Notes: generated by a model from the sequence alone, not told the origin. A DNA stretch of 64,000 bases from Acinetobacter gerneri DSM 14967 = CIP 107464 = MTCC 9824 (GCF_000368565.1 NZ_KB849538.1:120001-184000), one strand, 5' to 3'. Counted from the first letter of the stretch, positions 18,957 to 28,770 are shown. A program made the numbers and translations.

Positions 18957-21155
18957 ATGAACGAAAATTCAAAAACTAGCGAAGATAGCATTGATTTAAA
19001 AGAGTTATTCTTTTCTTTAATCGCACAGTGGAAAGTCATTGCGCTCTGCGTTGTATTAAGTTTGATTTGTGCATTACTTTATCTACGTGTAACACCAGAT
19101 ACATATTCTGTTGATGCCATGGTACAAGTTGAAGATAGTAAGGGAGCCGCTTCTGCAGCCCTATTGGGTGACCTATCTAAAGTAGCTGGTGGTCTACCAC
19201 AAAAATCTCCTGCCGACGCAGAAATGGAGATTTTGAGATCACGCTTAGTGCTTGGCCAAGTCATTGATAACTTAAATTTGAATATCGTCATTCGTGACAA
19301 TAAAGACGGATTATTTAATCGCCTTGTAACACATGACACAAATCAGCTAGATTATCGTCACGATTCTGTTTTATATCGTAATAAGCAAAGTTCGATACTC
19401 ATCAAAAAATTTATTGTTCCTGATTATTATTTGGATAAACCATTTAAAATTGAATTTAAAGATGGCAATACATTCAATTTGACGAATAAAGATCAAGTAA
19501 TATTCAGTGGCAAACTTGGTCAGGAAAATAAATTAAATTCTGATAAAGGCTTATTTCAAATTCAGATAAATGGTCAAGGTAATTTAATAGATCAATCATT
19601 TACCGTAACTAAACTTGCTTTGCCTACTGCAGTCAAAAACTTTAATGATATATATGCTGTAGCTGAGCGAGGGAAAATGACAGGGGTTGTTGGGCTAAGT
19701 TATTTAGGTAAAGACCCTGAGCTTATTACGCGTACCCTCAACAATGTTCTAACAGTTTATCATCAGCAAAATATTGAACGTAAATCTTTAGAATCTAAAC
19801 AAACCTTAGCATTCTTAGATAAACAGCTTCCTGAGCTTCGTAAGCAACTTGAAGATTCTGAAATCAAATTTAACCAGTTCCGTGAAAAATATAAAACAGT
19901 CGATGTAAATGCGGAATCTGAACTGTTATTGAAACAAAATATTGACCTAGAAAAACTGAAAATTGAGCTTCAACAAAAACAAGCTGAATTATCTGCTAAA
20001 TATACCAATGATCATCCTTTGATCCGTCAAATCGATGCTCAAATCGCTGAAATCAATAAAAAGATTGCTGAACTCAACAATCGTTTGACTCAGTTACCTG
20101 AAACTCAACGTCTATATTTACAACTTTATCGTGATGTAAAAGTTAATACTGAACTTTATACAACCTTATTGAACAGTTATCAGCAACTTAAGATTGCTAA
20201 TGCTGGTGAAATTGGTAATGTTCGTATTATTGACACAGCTGTAGAACCTGTTAAACCAATTAAACCAAGAAAGCTCATCGTATTAATCCTTTCAATATTT
20301 GTCGGTGGTTTTATTGGTGTATTAATTGCTTTATTACGCAATATGATGCGCACAGGGATCAAAGATTCTACTCAAATTGAAAATGAGCTTGACCTCCCAG
20401 TGTATGCCACAGTACCGCGCTCTCCTGTTCAAGAAACACGTATCCAAATCTTGAAGAAGAAGAAAAGTATTCCTGTGCTGGCGGTTAAAAACAGTGATGA
20501 TATTGCAATCGAAAGTTTACGTAGTATCCGTACCACGATTCATTTTGCTTTAGCAAATGCCAAAAATAACATCATTGCCATTGCAGGACCTGCGCCTGAA
20601 GTTGGTAAATCATTTATTTCAACCAACTTAGCTACGATTTTTGCTCAAAGCGATAAACGTATTTTACTGATTGATGCTGACTTACGTCGTGGTTATTTAC
20701 ATAAGTATTTCAATCAAGAAACTGCACCTGGTTTAGCAGAATATTTGAATGGTTTAAATGATTTGCCTCAAGCGATTCATAGCTCTCAAGTGCCAAATCT
20801 AGATATCATGACTCGTGGTAAGAGTCCTGCAAATCCTGCTGAATTACTTGGCTCAAGCAAATTCAAGGAAATGCTCGAGAAACTTTCAGACATGTACGAT
20901 TACATCTTGATTGATACGCCTCCTGTACTCGCGGTGACTGACGGGATTATTGTTTCTCAATACGCGGGCGTAAACTTGATCGTTGCCCGTTATGCAAAAA
21001 CCCAAATCAAAGAATTAGAGTTAACTGTCAATCGCTTTGAACAAGCAGGTAGTAAAGTCAATGGCTTTATCCTGAATGATATTCAACGTGGTAGTAACAG
21101 TTACGGCTATGGTTATAATTATGCTTATGCATATAAAGCCAACAAAGATGACTAA
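18957..21155 (+). CDS. wzc: Polysaccharide co-polymerase and tyrosine autokinase Wzc
   Basis: Inner-membrane regulator of capsule polymerisation and export. The 732-residue protein has a Wzz domain bounded by two membrane helices (about residues 30-50 and 440-462), a periplasmic coiled-coil stretch around residues 280-385, and a C-terminal BY-kinase domain with Walker A GPAPEVGKSF, Walker A' ILLIDADLRRG and Walker B YILIDTPPV. It ends in a tyrosine cluster (SYGYGYNYAYAYK) that is autophosphorylated and acted on by Wzb. It is followed by a strong terminator. Confidence 0.97.
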   Translation: MNENSKTSEDSIDLKELFFSLIAQWKVIALCVVLSLICALLYLRVTPDTYSVDAMVQVEDSKGAASAALLGDLSKVAGGLPQKSPADAEMEILRSRLVLGQVIDNLNLNIVIRDNKDGLFNRLVTHDTNQLDYRHDSVLYRNKQSSILIKKFIVPDYYLDKPFKIEFKDGNTFNLTNKDQVIFSGKLGQENKLNSDKGLFQIQINGQGNLIDQSFTVTKLALPTAVKNFNDIYAVAERGKMTGVVGLSYLGKDPELITRTLNNVLTVYHQQNIERKSLESKQTLAFLDKQLPELRKQLEDSEIKFNQFREKYKTVDVNAESELLLKQNIDLEKLKIELQQKQAELSAKYTNDHPLIRQIDAQIAEINKKIAELNNRLTQLPETQRLYLQLYRDVKVNTELYTTLLNSYQQLKIANAGEIGNVRIIDTAVEPVKPIKPRKLIVLILSIFVGGFIGVLIALLRNMMRTGIKDSTQIENELDLPVYATVPRSPVQETRIQILKKKKSIPVLAVKNSDDIAIESLRSIRTTIHFALANAKNNIIAIAGPAPEVGKSFISTNLATIFAQSDKRILLIDADLRRGYLHKYFNQETAPGLAEYLNGLNDLPQAIHSSQVPNLDIMTRGKSPANPAELLGSSKFKEMLEKLSDMYDYILIDTPPVLAVTDGIIVSQYAGVNLIVARYAKTQIKELELTVNRFEQAGSKVNGFILNDIQRGSNSYGYGYNYAYAYKANKDD

Positions 21156-21162
21156 TTCGATT

Positions 21163-21194
21163 AAAAAGCTAGATCAATGATCTAGCTTTTTTTT
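21163..21194 (+). terminator. Rho-independent terminator after wzc
   Basis: Hairpin AAAGCTAGATCA-atg-(A)TCTAGCTTT followed by a run of eight T, starting 8 bases after the wzc stop. It separates the wza-wzb-wzc transcript from the FKBP genes. Confidence 0.92.
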
Positions 21195-21306
21195 ACGTGA
21201 TCACTATAAAGTTATATCGTTTATTACACAGAAGTTATATGCTTCTATGAATATATTGCTATGATCTAAAGCAAATTTTTTTAGATAAAATTATTTGAGA
21301 TTTCTT

Positions 21307-22014
21307 ATGAGTAAAGCCTTACCCATTGCAGTTGCGGTCATTTTAGGCGGTGCTGCACTTGTTCCTGTATATTATGCAACCAAGCACCCTGCTCCAGCAC
21401 AAGCATCTAGTACTGTTGATAAAAATGCGACCCCTGTTCAAAAAATCAGTTATATCCTAGGTTATGATTTTGCTAATCAAATTCCACCAGACATGGATAT
21501 CAACGCATTTAATGCAGGTACACGTGATGGCCATGCTCATAAACCAAGTGCTTATAGTCAAGAAGAACTCAAAGCTGCTGTAACCGCTTACCAAGGTGAA
21601 GTTCAAAAGAAACAGCTTGAACAATCGAAACAAAGCCAATCTTTGAATGATACATTCTTAACGAATAATGCCAAAAAGCCCGGGGTTAAAACCACTGCTT
21701 CAGGCTTACAGTATAAAATTACCCGTGAAGGGCAAGGCAAACAACCAAATGCTGACTCTGTTGTAAAAGTCAATTATAAAGGTATGTTGGCTGATGGAAC
21801 GGTCTTTGATAGCTCTTACCAACGTGGGCAACCTGTGGAATTTTCTCTTAAACAAGTGATTCCTGGCTGGGCTGAAGGTTTACAATTGTTAAAAGCTGGT
21901 GGTGCTGCGACATTATATATCCCAGCCAAATTGGCTTATGGTGAGCAAAGCATGCAAGGAATTCCACCAAATAGCACACTTGTATTTGATGTTGAACTTC
22001 TTGATGTGAAGTAA
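21307..22014 (+). CDS. fkpA: FKBP-type peptidyl-prolyl isomerase, FkpA-like, copy 1
   Basis: Periplasmic folding catalyst; marks the conserved edge of the Acinetobacter K locus. The 235-residue protein starts MSKALPIAVAVILGGAALVP, a hydrophobic leader that may remain as an anchor. An FkpA-type helical dimerisation domain follows (QKISYILGYDFANQIP, residues about 45-120), then the FKBP domain with VKVNYKGMLADGTVFDSSYQ, VIPGWAEGLQLLKAGG and IPAKLAYGEQSMQGIPPNS. The ATG at 21307 is preferred over an upstream TTG. First of three tandem paralogues. Confidence 0.92.
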   Translation: MSKALPIAVAVILGGAALVPVYYATKHPAPAQASSTVDKNATPVQKISYILGYDFANQIPPDMDINAFNAGTRDGHAHKPSAYSQEELKAAVTAYQGEVQKKQLEQSKQSQSLNDTFLTNNAKKPGVKTTASGLQYKITREGQGKQPNADSVVKVNYKGMLADGTVFDSSYQRGQPVEFSLKQVIPGWAEGLQLLKAGGAATLYIPAKLAYGEQSMQGIPPNSTLVFDVELLDVK

Positions 22015-22026
22015 AACAAAAAATCA

Positions 22027-22049
22027 GGAGAGCTTTTGCTCTCCTTTTT
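22027..22049 (+). terminator. Terminator between FKBP copies 1 and 2
   Basis: GGAGAGC-tttt-GCTCTCC hairpin followed by TTTTT. It lies just after copy 1 and 16 bases before the start of copy 2, so it may attenuate rather than fully end transcription. Confidence 0.85.
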
Positions 22050-22064
22050 AATCAGGACTTGAAT

Positions 22065-22757
22065 ATGATGAAAAAAACGCTTTTATTTACCTCACTATTT
22101 ATCTTGAGCTCTAGCAGTTTTGCAGCGGTGATCACCAATAAGAGTTCCGTAAAAGATCAATTCGGTTATAGTTATGGCTATACGATTGGACGTAGCAATA
22201 TCGAAGCGATCAAAGATATCAATTTAGATGCTTTTTTTCAGGGCATTAAAGAAGGATCTTCAGGTCAACAATCAGCACTGACAGAAGAAGAAATGGCTAA
22301 GGCGCTGGTTTTATATAAAAAAGAATTAGAATCAAAGCAATTACAAGATTTTAAACAAGAAGCAACTGTCAATGCTCAGCAAGGCAGTGCTTTTTTGGCT
22401 GAAAATGCGAAAAAATCTGGAGTGATCACCACTAAATCTGGCTTGCAATATCAAGTATTGCAAACTGGTACTGGGAAAAAACCGAAAGCCTCTTCAAAAG
22501 TTTCTGTCAATTATGAAGGTCGTTTATTGGACGGTACTGTTTTCGACAGCTCAATCGCACGTAATGAGCCTGTAGAATTTCAAGTTAGCCAAGTCATTCA
22601 AGGTTGGACTGAAGGTCTGCAATTGATGAAAGAAGGCTCAAAATATCGTTTCTTTATTCCTGCAAATCTGGCTTATGGTGAAGTCGGTTCAGGTGATGCG
22701 ATCGGACCCAATAGTGTCCTCATTTTTGATGTAGAACTGTTAAAAATACTGCCTTAA
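22065..22757 (+). CDS. FKBP-type peptidyl-prolyl isomerase, FkpA-like, copy 2
   Basis: A 230-residue exported isomerase. A cleavable signal peptide (MMKKTLLFTSLFILSSSSFA) precedes the N-terminal helical domain (KDQFGYSYGYTIGRSNIEAI) and an FKBP domain with VSVNYEGRLLDGTVFDSSIA, VIQGWTEGLQLMKEGSKYRFFIPANLAYGE. The ATG at 22065 is seven bases after AGGA; 22068 is an alternative one codon later. It is related to copies 1 and 3 throughout, so the three arose by duplication. Role presumed periplasmic chaperone and isomerase; specific clients unknown. Confidence 0.92.
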   Translation: MMKKTLLFTSLFILSSSSFAAVITNKSSVKDQFGYSYGYTIGRSNIEAIKDINLDAFFQGIKEGSSGQQSALTEEEMAKALVLYKKELESKQLQDFKQEATVNAQQGSAFLAENAKKSGVITTKSGLQYQVLQTGTGKKPKASSKVSVNYEGRLLDGTVFDSSIARNEPVEFQVSQVIQGWTEGLQLMKEGSKYRFFIPANLAYGEVGSGDAIGPNSVLIFDVELLKILP

Positions 22758-22805
22758 ATTGGCTATACTAAGAGGGCAATCATGCTCTCTTAGGTATTCC
22801 AATTA

Positions 22806-23477
22806 ATGATAAATAAAATATTTTCCTACAGCTTACTCACCTCTACACTCTTACTTAGTCATTCAGTGGTATTTGCCGACAGTAATATCGATAAAATAAG
22901 CTATGCCTTAGGCTATGAGGTTTCTAAACAAACCCCTGACAGTACCAATATCGACCAATTTATTGCGGGCATTAAAGATGCATCCCAAAAAAAACCCTCT
23001 AAATATACCGATCAGGAATTGCAACAAGCGTATTTAGAGTACCAAAAAATTGAAAGCAAAAATCAAGAAATAGAAGCGAAAAAAAATCTGGCGCTAAGTG
23101 AAGATTTTCTAAAAAAGAATGCGCTTAAATCGGGAGTTAAAACCACAAAATCGGGCTTACAATATAAAATCACTCAACAAGGTACAGGTAAATCTCCAAG
23201 CAAATCAGATATTGTGAGAGTTCAATATAAAGGTCAGCTCACTGACGGAACTGTATTTGATAGCTCATACGATCGTGAAGGTCCGATTGAATTTCCACTG
23301 GATCAAGTGATTACTGGTTGGACTGAAGGCTTACAATTGCTGAAAGAAGGTGGAAAAATGGTGCTTTATATTCCACCAAAATTGGCTTATGGCGAAGAAG
23401 GTGTATCTGGAACTATTCCAGCAAATAGCGTACTAATTTTTGACGTTGAATTATTAAAAATTCTTCCAAATAAATAA
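22806..23477 (+). CDS. FKBP-type peptidyl-prolyl isomerase, FkpA-like, copy 3
   Basis: A 223-residue exported isomerase: signal peptide (IFSYSLLTSTLLLSHSVVFA), helical domain (IDKISYALGYEVSKQTPD) and an FKBP domain with VRVQYKGQLTDGTVFDSSYD, VITGWTEGLQLLKEGGKMVLYIPPKLAYGE. The middle is lysine-rich (KKNLALSEDFLKKNALKSG). Its ATG is 48 bases after copy 2, with an imperfect inverted repeat TAAGAG...CTCTTA (22769-22792) lacking a T run between them. Confidence 0.92.
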   Translation: MINKIFSYSLLTSTLLLSHSVVFADSNIDKISYALGYEVSKQTPDSTNIDQFIAGIKDASQKKPSKYTDQELQQAYLEYQKIESKNQEIEAKKNLALSEDFLKKNALKSGVKTTKSGLQYKITQQGTGKSPSKSDIVRVQYKGQLTDGTVFDSSYDREGPIEFPLDQVITGWTEGLQLLKEGGKMVLYIPPKLAYGEEGVSGTIPANSVLIFDVELLKILPNK

Positions 23478-23483
23478 AATTCC

Positions 23484-23527
23484 AAAAAAAAACACCGAAT
23501 TTAAACTCAGTTCAATTCGGTGTTTTT
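23484..23527. terminator. Bidirectional terminator between FKBP copy 3 and murJ
   Basis: AAAAACACCGAAT ... ATTCGGTGTTTTT forms a long stem with A and T runs on both sides, suited to ending the rightward FKBP transcript and the leftward murJ transcript. Confidence 0.9.
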
Positions 23528-23542
23528 GAAAATTTTTCAATT

Positions 23543-25084
23543 TTAATGTTTTAAATGGCGTGGTCTAAAACCTGAAGCCAATAGGCCAATTGCATAAGCA
23601 ATCACACCCACGATACAAAGCCCTGCCACTTCTGCAACTCGGATCCACTGAGAAAGTTCACCGTTATACCAGTGTAAGCACGTGCCGAGTGCCGTAATCA
23701 TGACAATATTGGCAATGCCGTATTGTAAAAATATTTTCTTCCAATGCGGACCGAAACGGAAAATATTGCGCTTATGCAGATAATAATAAAGCATTCCCGC
23801 ATTGACCAATGCCGAACCAGAAGATGCGATACCAAGCGCCATATGCGGTGCATTCCAATCAATGATTTTAAAGAAACCAATAAAGATCACGTTTAAAATG
23901 GCATTGGCAGCAACAGCCATTAAACCCACACGTACAGGGGTTTTAGTATCCTGAATCGCATAAAAGCCCGGTGCGAAAACTTTGATTAACATAAATGCCA
24001 AAACACCAGCACTCATACATTGCAAAGCCAAAGCCGTCATTTGCGTATCACGCACATCGAACTCACCGCGTTGAAATAAAGCTTGGATAATCGGCGTTGA
24101 CAGCATAAATAAAGCAATACTCGCAGGTACACCAACCAAGAAAATTACACGGGTTGCCCAGTCGATCATTCTCTTAAATTTTTCTTGGTTTTGTTCGGCT
24201 TTTGAAGCAGACAATGAAGGTAAAATGACCGTACCAATTGCCACACCAATCAAGCCCAAAGGCAATTCAGTCATACGTTCAGCACTATATAGCCAAGACA
24301 CTGAACCATCTTGCATAAACGATGCCCAAATCGTATTTAACAATAAGTTGATTTGAGTCACTGACACACCAAATAAAGCAGGCAACATCAGTTTTAAAAT
24401 TCGATCCACACCTTCATGTTTAAAATCAATTTTAGGTGGAATCAGCAACTTTTTACGCCAAAGTTCCGGTATTTGAATCGCCAGTTGCAAAAAGCCTGCG
24501 GCAATAACTGCCCAACCCAATGCCATAATGGCAGGATTCATATGTGGTGCGACCCACCAAGCCCCAGCAATCATTGCAACATTGAGTAGTACTGGTGCAA
24601 AAGCTGGAGTAGAAAATGATCCATAACTATTTAAAATACTGCTCGCAAAAGCCGTCAATGACATAAAGAGCAAATAAGGAATGGTCAATCTAAACATCGA
24701 CACAGCCATATCAAACTTGGCTGGATCATTATGAAAGCCGGGTGCATAAACATATAACACCACGGGTGCAAGGATCATCATGATCAGGGTCAAGGTGCTC
24801 ATGACCATCAATAAACAGCCAAAAACGCGGCTAATCAAAATCTGCACTTCGGCATGCAATTTCTGAGTTTTATATTCAGTTAAAATCGGAATAAAAGCTT
24901 GAGAAAATGCCCCCTCGGCAAATAAGCGCCGAAAAAAATTGGGAATACGGAACGCGACTACAAAAGTATCGAAATCCTTACCAGCACCAAAAACATTGAG
25001 AAGCACCATATCACGTACCAAACCGAGTACGCGTGACAGCATTGTCATTGCACTTACAATAAAGGTGGATCGCCAAAGCGCCAT
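23543..25084 (-). CDS. murJ: Lipid II flippase MurJ (MviN)
   Basis: Moves lipid II across the inner membrane for cell-wall synthesis. The 513-residue protein has about fourteen hydrophobic helices and the MurJ hallmarks: STFIVSAMTMLSRVLGLVRDMV, FRIPNFFRRLFAEGAFSQAFIP and the later SAERMTELPLGLIGVAIGTVILPSLS. A GTG at 25093 is in frame, but AGG lies eight bases before the ATG at 25084, which matches the usual MALWRST start. It is a conserved neighbour of the K locus in Acinetobacter. Confidence 0.96.
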   Translation of the reverse strand: MALWRSTFIVSAMTMLSRVLGLVRDMVLLNVFGAGKDFDTFVVAFRIPNFFRRLFAEGAFSQAFIPILTEYKTQKLHAEVQILISRVFGCLLMVMSTLTLIMMILAPVVLYVYAPGFHNDPAKFDMAVSMFRLTIPYLLFMSLTAFASSILNSYGSFSTPAFAPVLLNVAMIAGAWWVAPHMNPAIMALGWAVIAAGFLQLAIQIPELWRKKLLIPPKIDFKHEGVDRILKLMLPALFGVSVTQINLLLNTIWASFMQDGSVSWLYSAERMTELPLGLIGVAIGTVILPSLSASKAEQNQEKFKRMIDWATRVIFLVGVPASIALFMLSTPIIQALFQRGEFDVRDTQMTALALQCMSAGVLAFMLIKVFAPGFYAIQDTKTPVRVGLMAVAANAILNVIFIGFFKIIDWNAPHMALGIASSGSALVNAGMLYYYLHKRNIFRFGPHWKKIFLQYGIANIVMITALGTCLHWYNGELSQWIRVAEVAGLCIVGVIAYAIGLLASGFRPRHLKH

Positions 25085-25152
25085 CGTATTCACCTAGTTA
25101 AAATAAAGTCGCTATTGTAATAAAACTCAAAATAATTTTCGTTGTTTATTCA

Positions 25153-25731
25153 TTAAAGAGTTTCGTTTTTTTGGTTTTTTAGCATTTCCCTAAAATACTG
25201 CCATTGAAAATGTGGTCCAGGATCCGTTTTTCTGCCCGGTGCAATATCCGAATGACCTGCCAAATGAGGACCAATCTTAGGATAAGCCTCTTGCAATGTC
25301 GCTACAACATTTGACAATGCCTGATATTGAACTTCTTCAAAATCAGTATCATCACTCCCCTCAAGTTCAATTCCAATTGAATAATCATTGCATTCAACTT
25401 TCGCCAAATAACTTGAACGTCCCGCATGCCAAGCTCGATTTTTAAAATTGACAAATTGTAGCACTTCACCTGTACGAAGAATCAGTAAATGTGCTGAAAC
25501 CTGCATACCTTCAATGGTTTTAAAATAAGGATGAACTGACCAGTCCAATTGATTTTGAAAAAATTGTTCAATATAACCACCACCAAACTGTGATGGAGGC
25601 AAACTAATATTGTGGATCACAAGCAATTGAATTTCAGTATTTTCAGGGCGTTGATTAAAGTTTGTAGATGCAATTTGTCGTGCCCCGATCAACTCACCAT
25701 CTACCACTTGGAACTTTGTCTGCAGAGACAT
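25153..25731 (-). CDS. ampD: N-acetyl-anhydromuramyl-L-alanine amidase AmpD
   Basis: Cytoplasmic zinc amidase that removes the stem peptide from anhydromuropeptides in peptidoglycan recycling, and so tunes AmpR-type signalling where present. The 192-residue protein has no signal peptide. Metal and catalytic sites are visible in IQLLVIHNISLPPSQFGGGY, CNDYSIGIELEGSDDTDF and LAGHSDIAPGRKTDPGPHFQW (His and Lys-Thr-Asp-Pro-Gly-Pro motif). It is divergent from nadC, an ampD-nadC neighbourhood also seen in other gammaproteobacteria. Confidence 0.96.
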   Translation of the reverse strand: MSLQTKFQVVDGELIGARQIASTNFNQRPENTEIQLLVIHNISLPPSQFGGGYIEQFFQNQLDWSVHPYFKTIEGMQVSAHLLILRTGEVLQFVNFKNRAWHAGRSSYLAKVECNDYSIGIELEGSDDTDFEEVQYQALSNVVATLQEAYPKIGPHLAGHSDIAPGRKTDPGPHFQWQYFREMLKNQKNETL

Positions 25732-25864
25732 TGGATTTTCCTATTTTGTTTAATCAACATTTTCTAGTTTAATCCGATTTGAAATAAATAAAAACTTCTC
25801 AATTTATATTGTGACAATGCTAAGATATTGCACAATTTTTAGGATAAATATAGGGACTTAGGTT

Positions 25865-26710
25865 ATGAGCATTCCTCAATCTTTGCTTGAACAATCCATT
25901 CAAATCAATATTCAACAAGCATTACAAGAAGATATTGGTGATGGCGACATTACAGCCCTATTGACTCCAGAAAATGAGCAAGCCACTGCGACCATTATCA
26001 CACGTGAAGATATGGTTCTTGCAGGACAGCCTTGGGTCGATGCTTTAATTCAACAATATGACCCAACAGTTACGATCACTTGGCTGAAAAAAGATGGCGA
26101 TCATGTCAAAGCCAATGAAGCCTTTTTAAAATTGGCAGGTTCGGCACGTAGTTTGTTAACCGTTGAACGCCCTGCGCTTAATTTTGTGCAAACACTTTCA
26201 GCGGTAGCAACCAAAGCTGCTTTTTATGTTGAACAATTGCAAGGGCTTAACACTCAATTACTCGATACCCGCAAAACTTTACCCGGCTTACGTATCGCAC
26301 AAAAATATGCCGTTACTGTTGGCGGTGGGCATAATCATCGCTTAGGCTTGTTTGATGCATTTTTAATCAAAGAAAATCACATCATGGCGGCAGGCGGTAT
26401 CCAGCAAGCAATTGAAAAAGCACACCAAATTGCGCCAAATAAACCTGTTGAAGTCGAAGTTGAAACATGGAATGAACTAGATCAAGCCTTGGCTGCAAAG
26501 GCTGATATCGTAATGCTAGACAATTTTTCACAGCAAGACATGATCAAAGCAGTCGAATATGTTGCTGGACGCTGTAAATTGGAAGCTTCGGGCAATATTA
26601 CAATGGACAATTTACGTGAAGTTGCAAGCACTGGTGTTGACTATATTTCTATGGGTGTTTTGACCAAAGATATAAAATCTATCGATTTATCAATGCGTTT
26701 CAATGGCTAA
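25865..26710 (+). CDS. nadC: Nicotinate-nucleotide pyrophosphorylase NadC
   Basis: Makes nicotinate mononucleotide from quinolinate and PRPP in NAD synthesis. The 281-residue protein carries ALQEDIGDGDITALLTP, ERPALNFVQTLSAVAT, LDTRKTLPGLRIAQKYAVTVGGGHNHRLGLFDAFLIKENH (substrate-binding Arg, Lys and His residues) and the C-terminal EASGNITMDNLREVASTGVDYISMG. All signature segments are present and length is normal. It is transcribed alone from the ampD-nadC intergenic region. Confidence 0.97.
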   Translation: MSIPQSLLEQSIQINIQQALQEDIGDGDITALLTPENEQATATIITREDMVLAGQPWVDALIQQYDPTVTITWLKKDGDHVKANEAFLKLAGSARSLLTVERPALNFVQTLSAVATKAAFYVEQLQGLNTQLLDTRKTLPGLRIAQKYAVTVGGGHNHRLGLFDAFLIKENHIMAAGGIQQAIEKAHQIAPNKPVEVEVETWNELDQALAAKADIVMLDNFSQQDMIKAVEYVAGRCKLEASGNITMDNLREVASTGVDYISMGVLTKDIKSIDLSMRFNG

Positions 26711-26727
26711 AATATTTTAGAATTCGA

Positions 26728-26764
26728 TTCAGCAAGTATTTTTGATATGAAAATGCTTGCTGAA
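26728..26764 (+). terminator. Inverted repeat after nadC, possible terminator
   Basis: TTCAGCAAGTATTTT and AAAATGCTTGCTGAA pair over 15 bases with one wobble. No T run follows, so it may be a transcript-end structure rather than a classical terminator. Confidence 0.5.
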
Positions 26765-26897
26765 ATTAGAAACAAACAGATCGTTATAAAATTATAAATT
26801 TCAAGCAGGTAAACAATTCGACACTCAATATTGATTGAAAAAAGTACAATTACTCGTTATTATTTAAGTCGTTTTTGATTTCCTCTCCTCAAACCAA

Positions 26898-28757
26898 ATG
26901 ACCTTTTTAAAACAGCAAGTTCTATTTGTACTTGTCGCGATTTTATCTGTCGTCTTCTTTTTTGTATATCAGAATGACATACCATCTCTCATGGCTTTAC
27001 CTGAAAGCTATGTGCGTATGCGCGTGTATAAACTTATTTTTGCTGCTTTTATCAATTATGGTTTGATTAGTCTTTTCTATTTACTACTTAGAAAAACCTT
27101 TATCACGATATTATTCAGCCAATTTTTATTTTTCCTTTTAGGTTTTATCAATATCCAAAAGGAGCAGTATCTCTCAGCGAGTCTTACCCCTAGTGATTTT
27201 TTACTGGTCAAAGAAACCTTTATTTCTGCACCTATGTTGCTAAAATCATTGGTTTTAATCAGCGTTTTTGTATTTCTTAGCTTTCTCATTTGGGGATACC
27301 GTAAAGAAAAAGCTGAGTTCAAAATGCTGTTATTGCCCAATTTTGTCTTGGCCACAGGTATTTTAGGCTTCTTTATTTCAGCCAATTTTACCAATAATTT
27401 TGGTCAGTTTTGTGACACGAAAAAAAATGCATTAATTTGTCAATATCGTAATGCTTTACCCAATACTAATGGTGATTGGGTCGGTGATCACTTAAATATC
27501 AAACAGCTAGGATATACTGCTTTTTTCTTTTCCAAATCAATGGATGGAATAAATAATAAAGTTTTTAATACTGAAAATATTCCTGAAGATAAAATTCAAG
27601 CGTTGTTTTCTGAGCAAAACCAAGCTCTTAATGCTTCTGAATCAGCAGAAAAAGATCAAGATAAAGTATTACCTAACATCGTATTTATCATGAGTGAGTC
27701 ACATTGGAATGCCAATCAGCTCGATAAATCTTTGCCACAAAATATTACACCGACCATCAATAAAAATCAGGTGTCTACATTGCTCTCACCAAGTTTCGGT
27801 GGTGGTACAGCCAATGTTGAATTTGAAGTATTAACGAGTTTAAATGTATTTTTAAATCATAATGAATTGTTATACGTATCGAAATTAAAACGCCCGACCT
27901 ATTCACTCCCAATGTATTTAAACACATTAGGTTATGACACCACAGCAATGCACAATAATGGTAAATATTTCTACAATCGTAGTGCTGTTTATCAAAATAT
28001 GGGCTTTAACCGTTTTATCTCGATTGAAAATATGGCGAACGGACAAAATCGTAGCCAATATATCAATCAAGCAGGTTGGGCAAATGATGATTTGATTTAT
28101 AAGAGCATCAGCGATCAGTTACAACATACTGATCAGCCTCAATTTATCTATGCGACTACTGTAGAAAATCATCCGATGTACAATGATGATCGTTTTGGCG
28201 CAGATCATTTTAAAATTACCAAAGATGTTAGTGCGGGTACAAAACGTGCTCTCAATACCTATATGTCAGGTATGCAACGTGCTGATCAGCACTATGCGGC
28301 CTTGCTCAAGGATATTGCAGCCTCTAAACGACCAACCATTGTCATTTTCTTTGGTGATCATTTACCAAACTTGCAAAATGTCTATGATGATTTTGGTTTT
28401 TATAAAAATGAACAAGAAAAAACCGATAAAAAAGATGTGCGTTTCTTTGAAACACCACTTGCCGTTTGGAGTAATTTCCCGATTGATCGTTCAGGTTTAA
28501 AATCTGCATATATTCCTTCACATTTCTTAGCACCTAAGATTTTACAAGCGGCACATATTCCTCTTTCGCCTTATTATCAATTTATCGGTCGTGTTAATCA
28601 TTGTTATAGTTCGATTCATCAAGTCGGTATTCAAACACAAAAATCATGTGAAAATGATAAAGCACAATTATTTGATCAATATAAAGAATTAAATATGGAT
28701 GTCATTAATGGTAAAAACTATACCTATCAGATTTTGCATCAAACTACTGAAAACTAA
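26898..28757 (+). CDS. LTA-synthase-like membrane sulfatase-fold phosphotransferase
   Basis: A 619-residue inner-membrane protein. Five hydrophobic helices occupy roughly residues 1-165, followed by a periplasmic alkaline-phosphatase-superfamily domain. The domain starts LPNIVFIMSESHWNANQLD (metal-binding Glu) and has SPSFGGGTANVEFEVLTSLN, where the Thr is the likely nucleophile, then ATTVENHPMY and PTIVIFFGDHLPNLQ with metal-binding Asp/His. Such proteins transfer phosphoglycerol (LtaS, OpgB) or related groups to surface glycans. A relation to the nearby capsule locus is possible but unsupported. Acceptor unknown. Confidence 0.85.
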   Translation: MTFLKQQVLFVLVAILSVVFFFVYQNDIPSLMALPESYVRMRVYKLIFAAFINYGLISLFYLLLRKTFITILFSQFLFFLLGFINIQKEQYLSASLTPSDFLLVKETFISAPMLLKSLVLISVFVFLSFLIWGYRKEKAEFKMLLLPNFVLATGILGFFISANFTNNFGQFCDTKKNALICQYRNALPNTNGDWVGDHLNIKQLGYTAFFFSKSMDGINNKVFNTENIPEDKIQALFSEQNQALNASESAEKDQDKVLPNIVFIMSESHWNANQLDKSLPQNITPTINKNQVSTLLSPSFGGGTANVEFEVLTSLNVFLNHNELLYVSKLKRPTYSLPMYLNTLGYDTTAMHNNGKYFYNRSAVYQNMGFNRFISIENMANGQNRSQYINQAGWANDDLIYKSISDQLQHTDQPQFIYATTVENHPMYNDDRFGADHFKITKDVSAGTKRALNTYMSGMQRADQHYAALLKDIAASKRPTIVIFFGDHLPNLQNVYDDFGFYKNEQEKTDKKDVRFFETPLAVWSNFPIDRSGLKSAYIPSHFLAPKILQAAHIPLSPYYQFIGRVNHCYSSIHQVGIQTQKSCENDKAQLFDQYKELNMDVINGKNYTYQILHQTTEN

Positions 28758-28770
28758 TCACTTCAACATA

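Noticed and set aside
22763..22792. Inverted repeat between FKBP copies 2 and 3 as a terminator
   Set aside because: The stem is short and lacks a T run, so read-through into copy 3 is likely.
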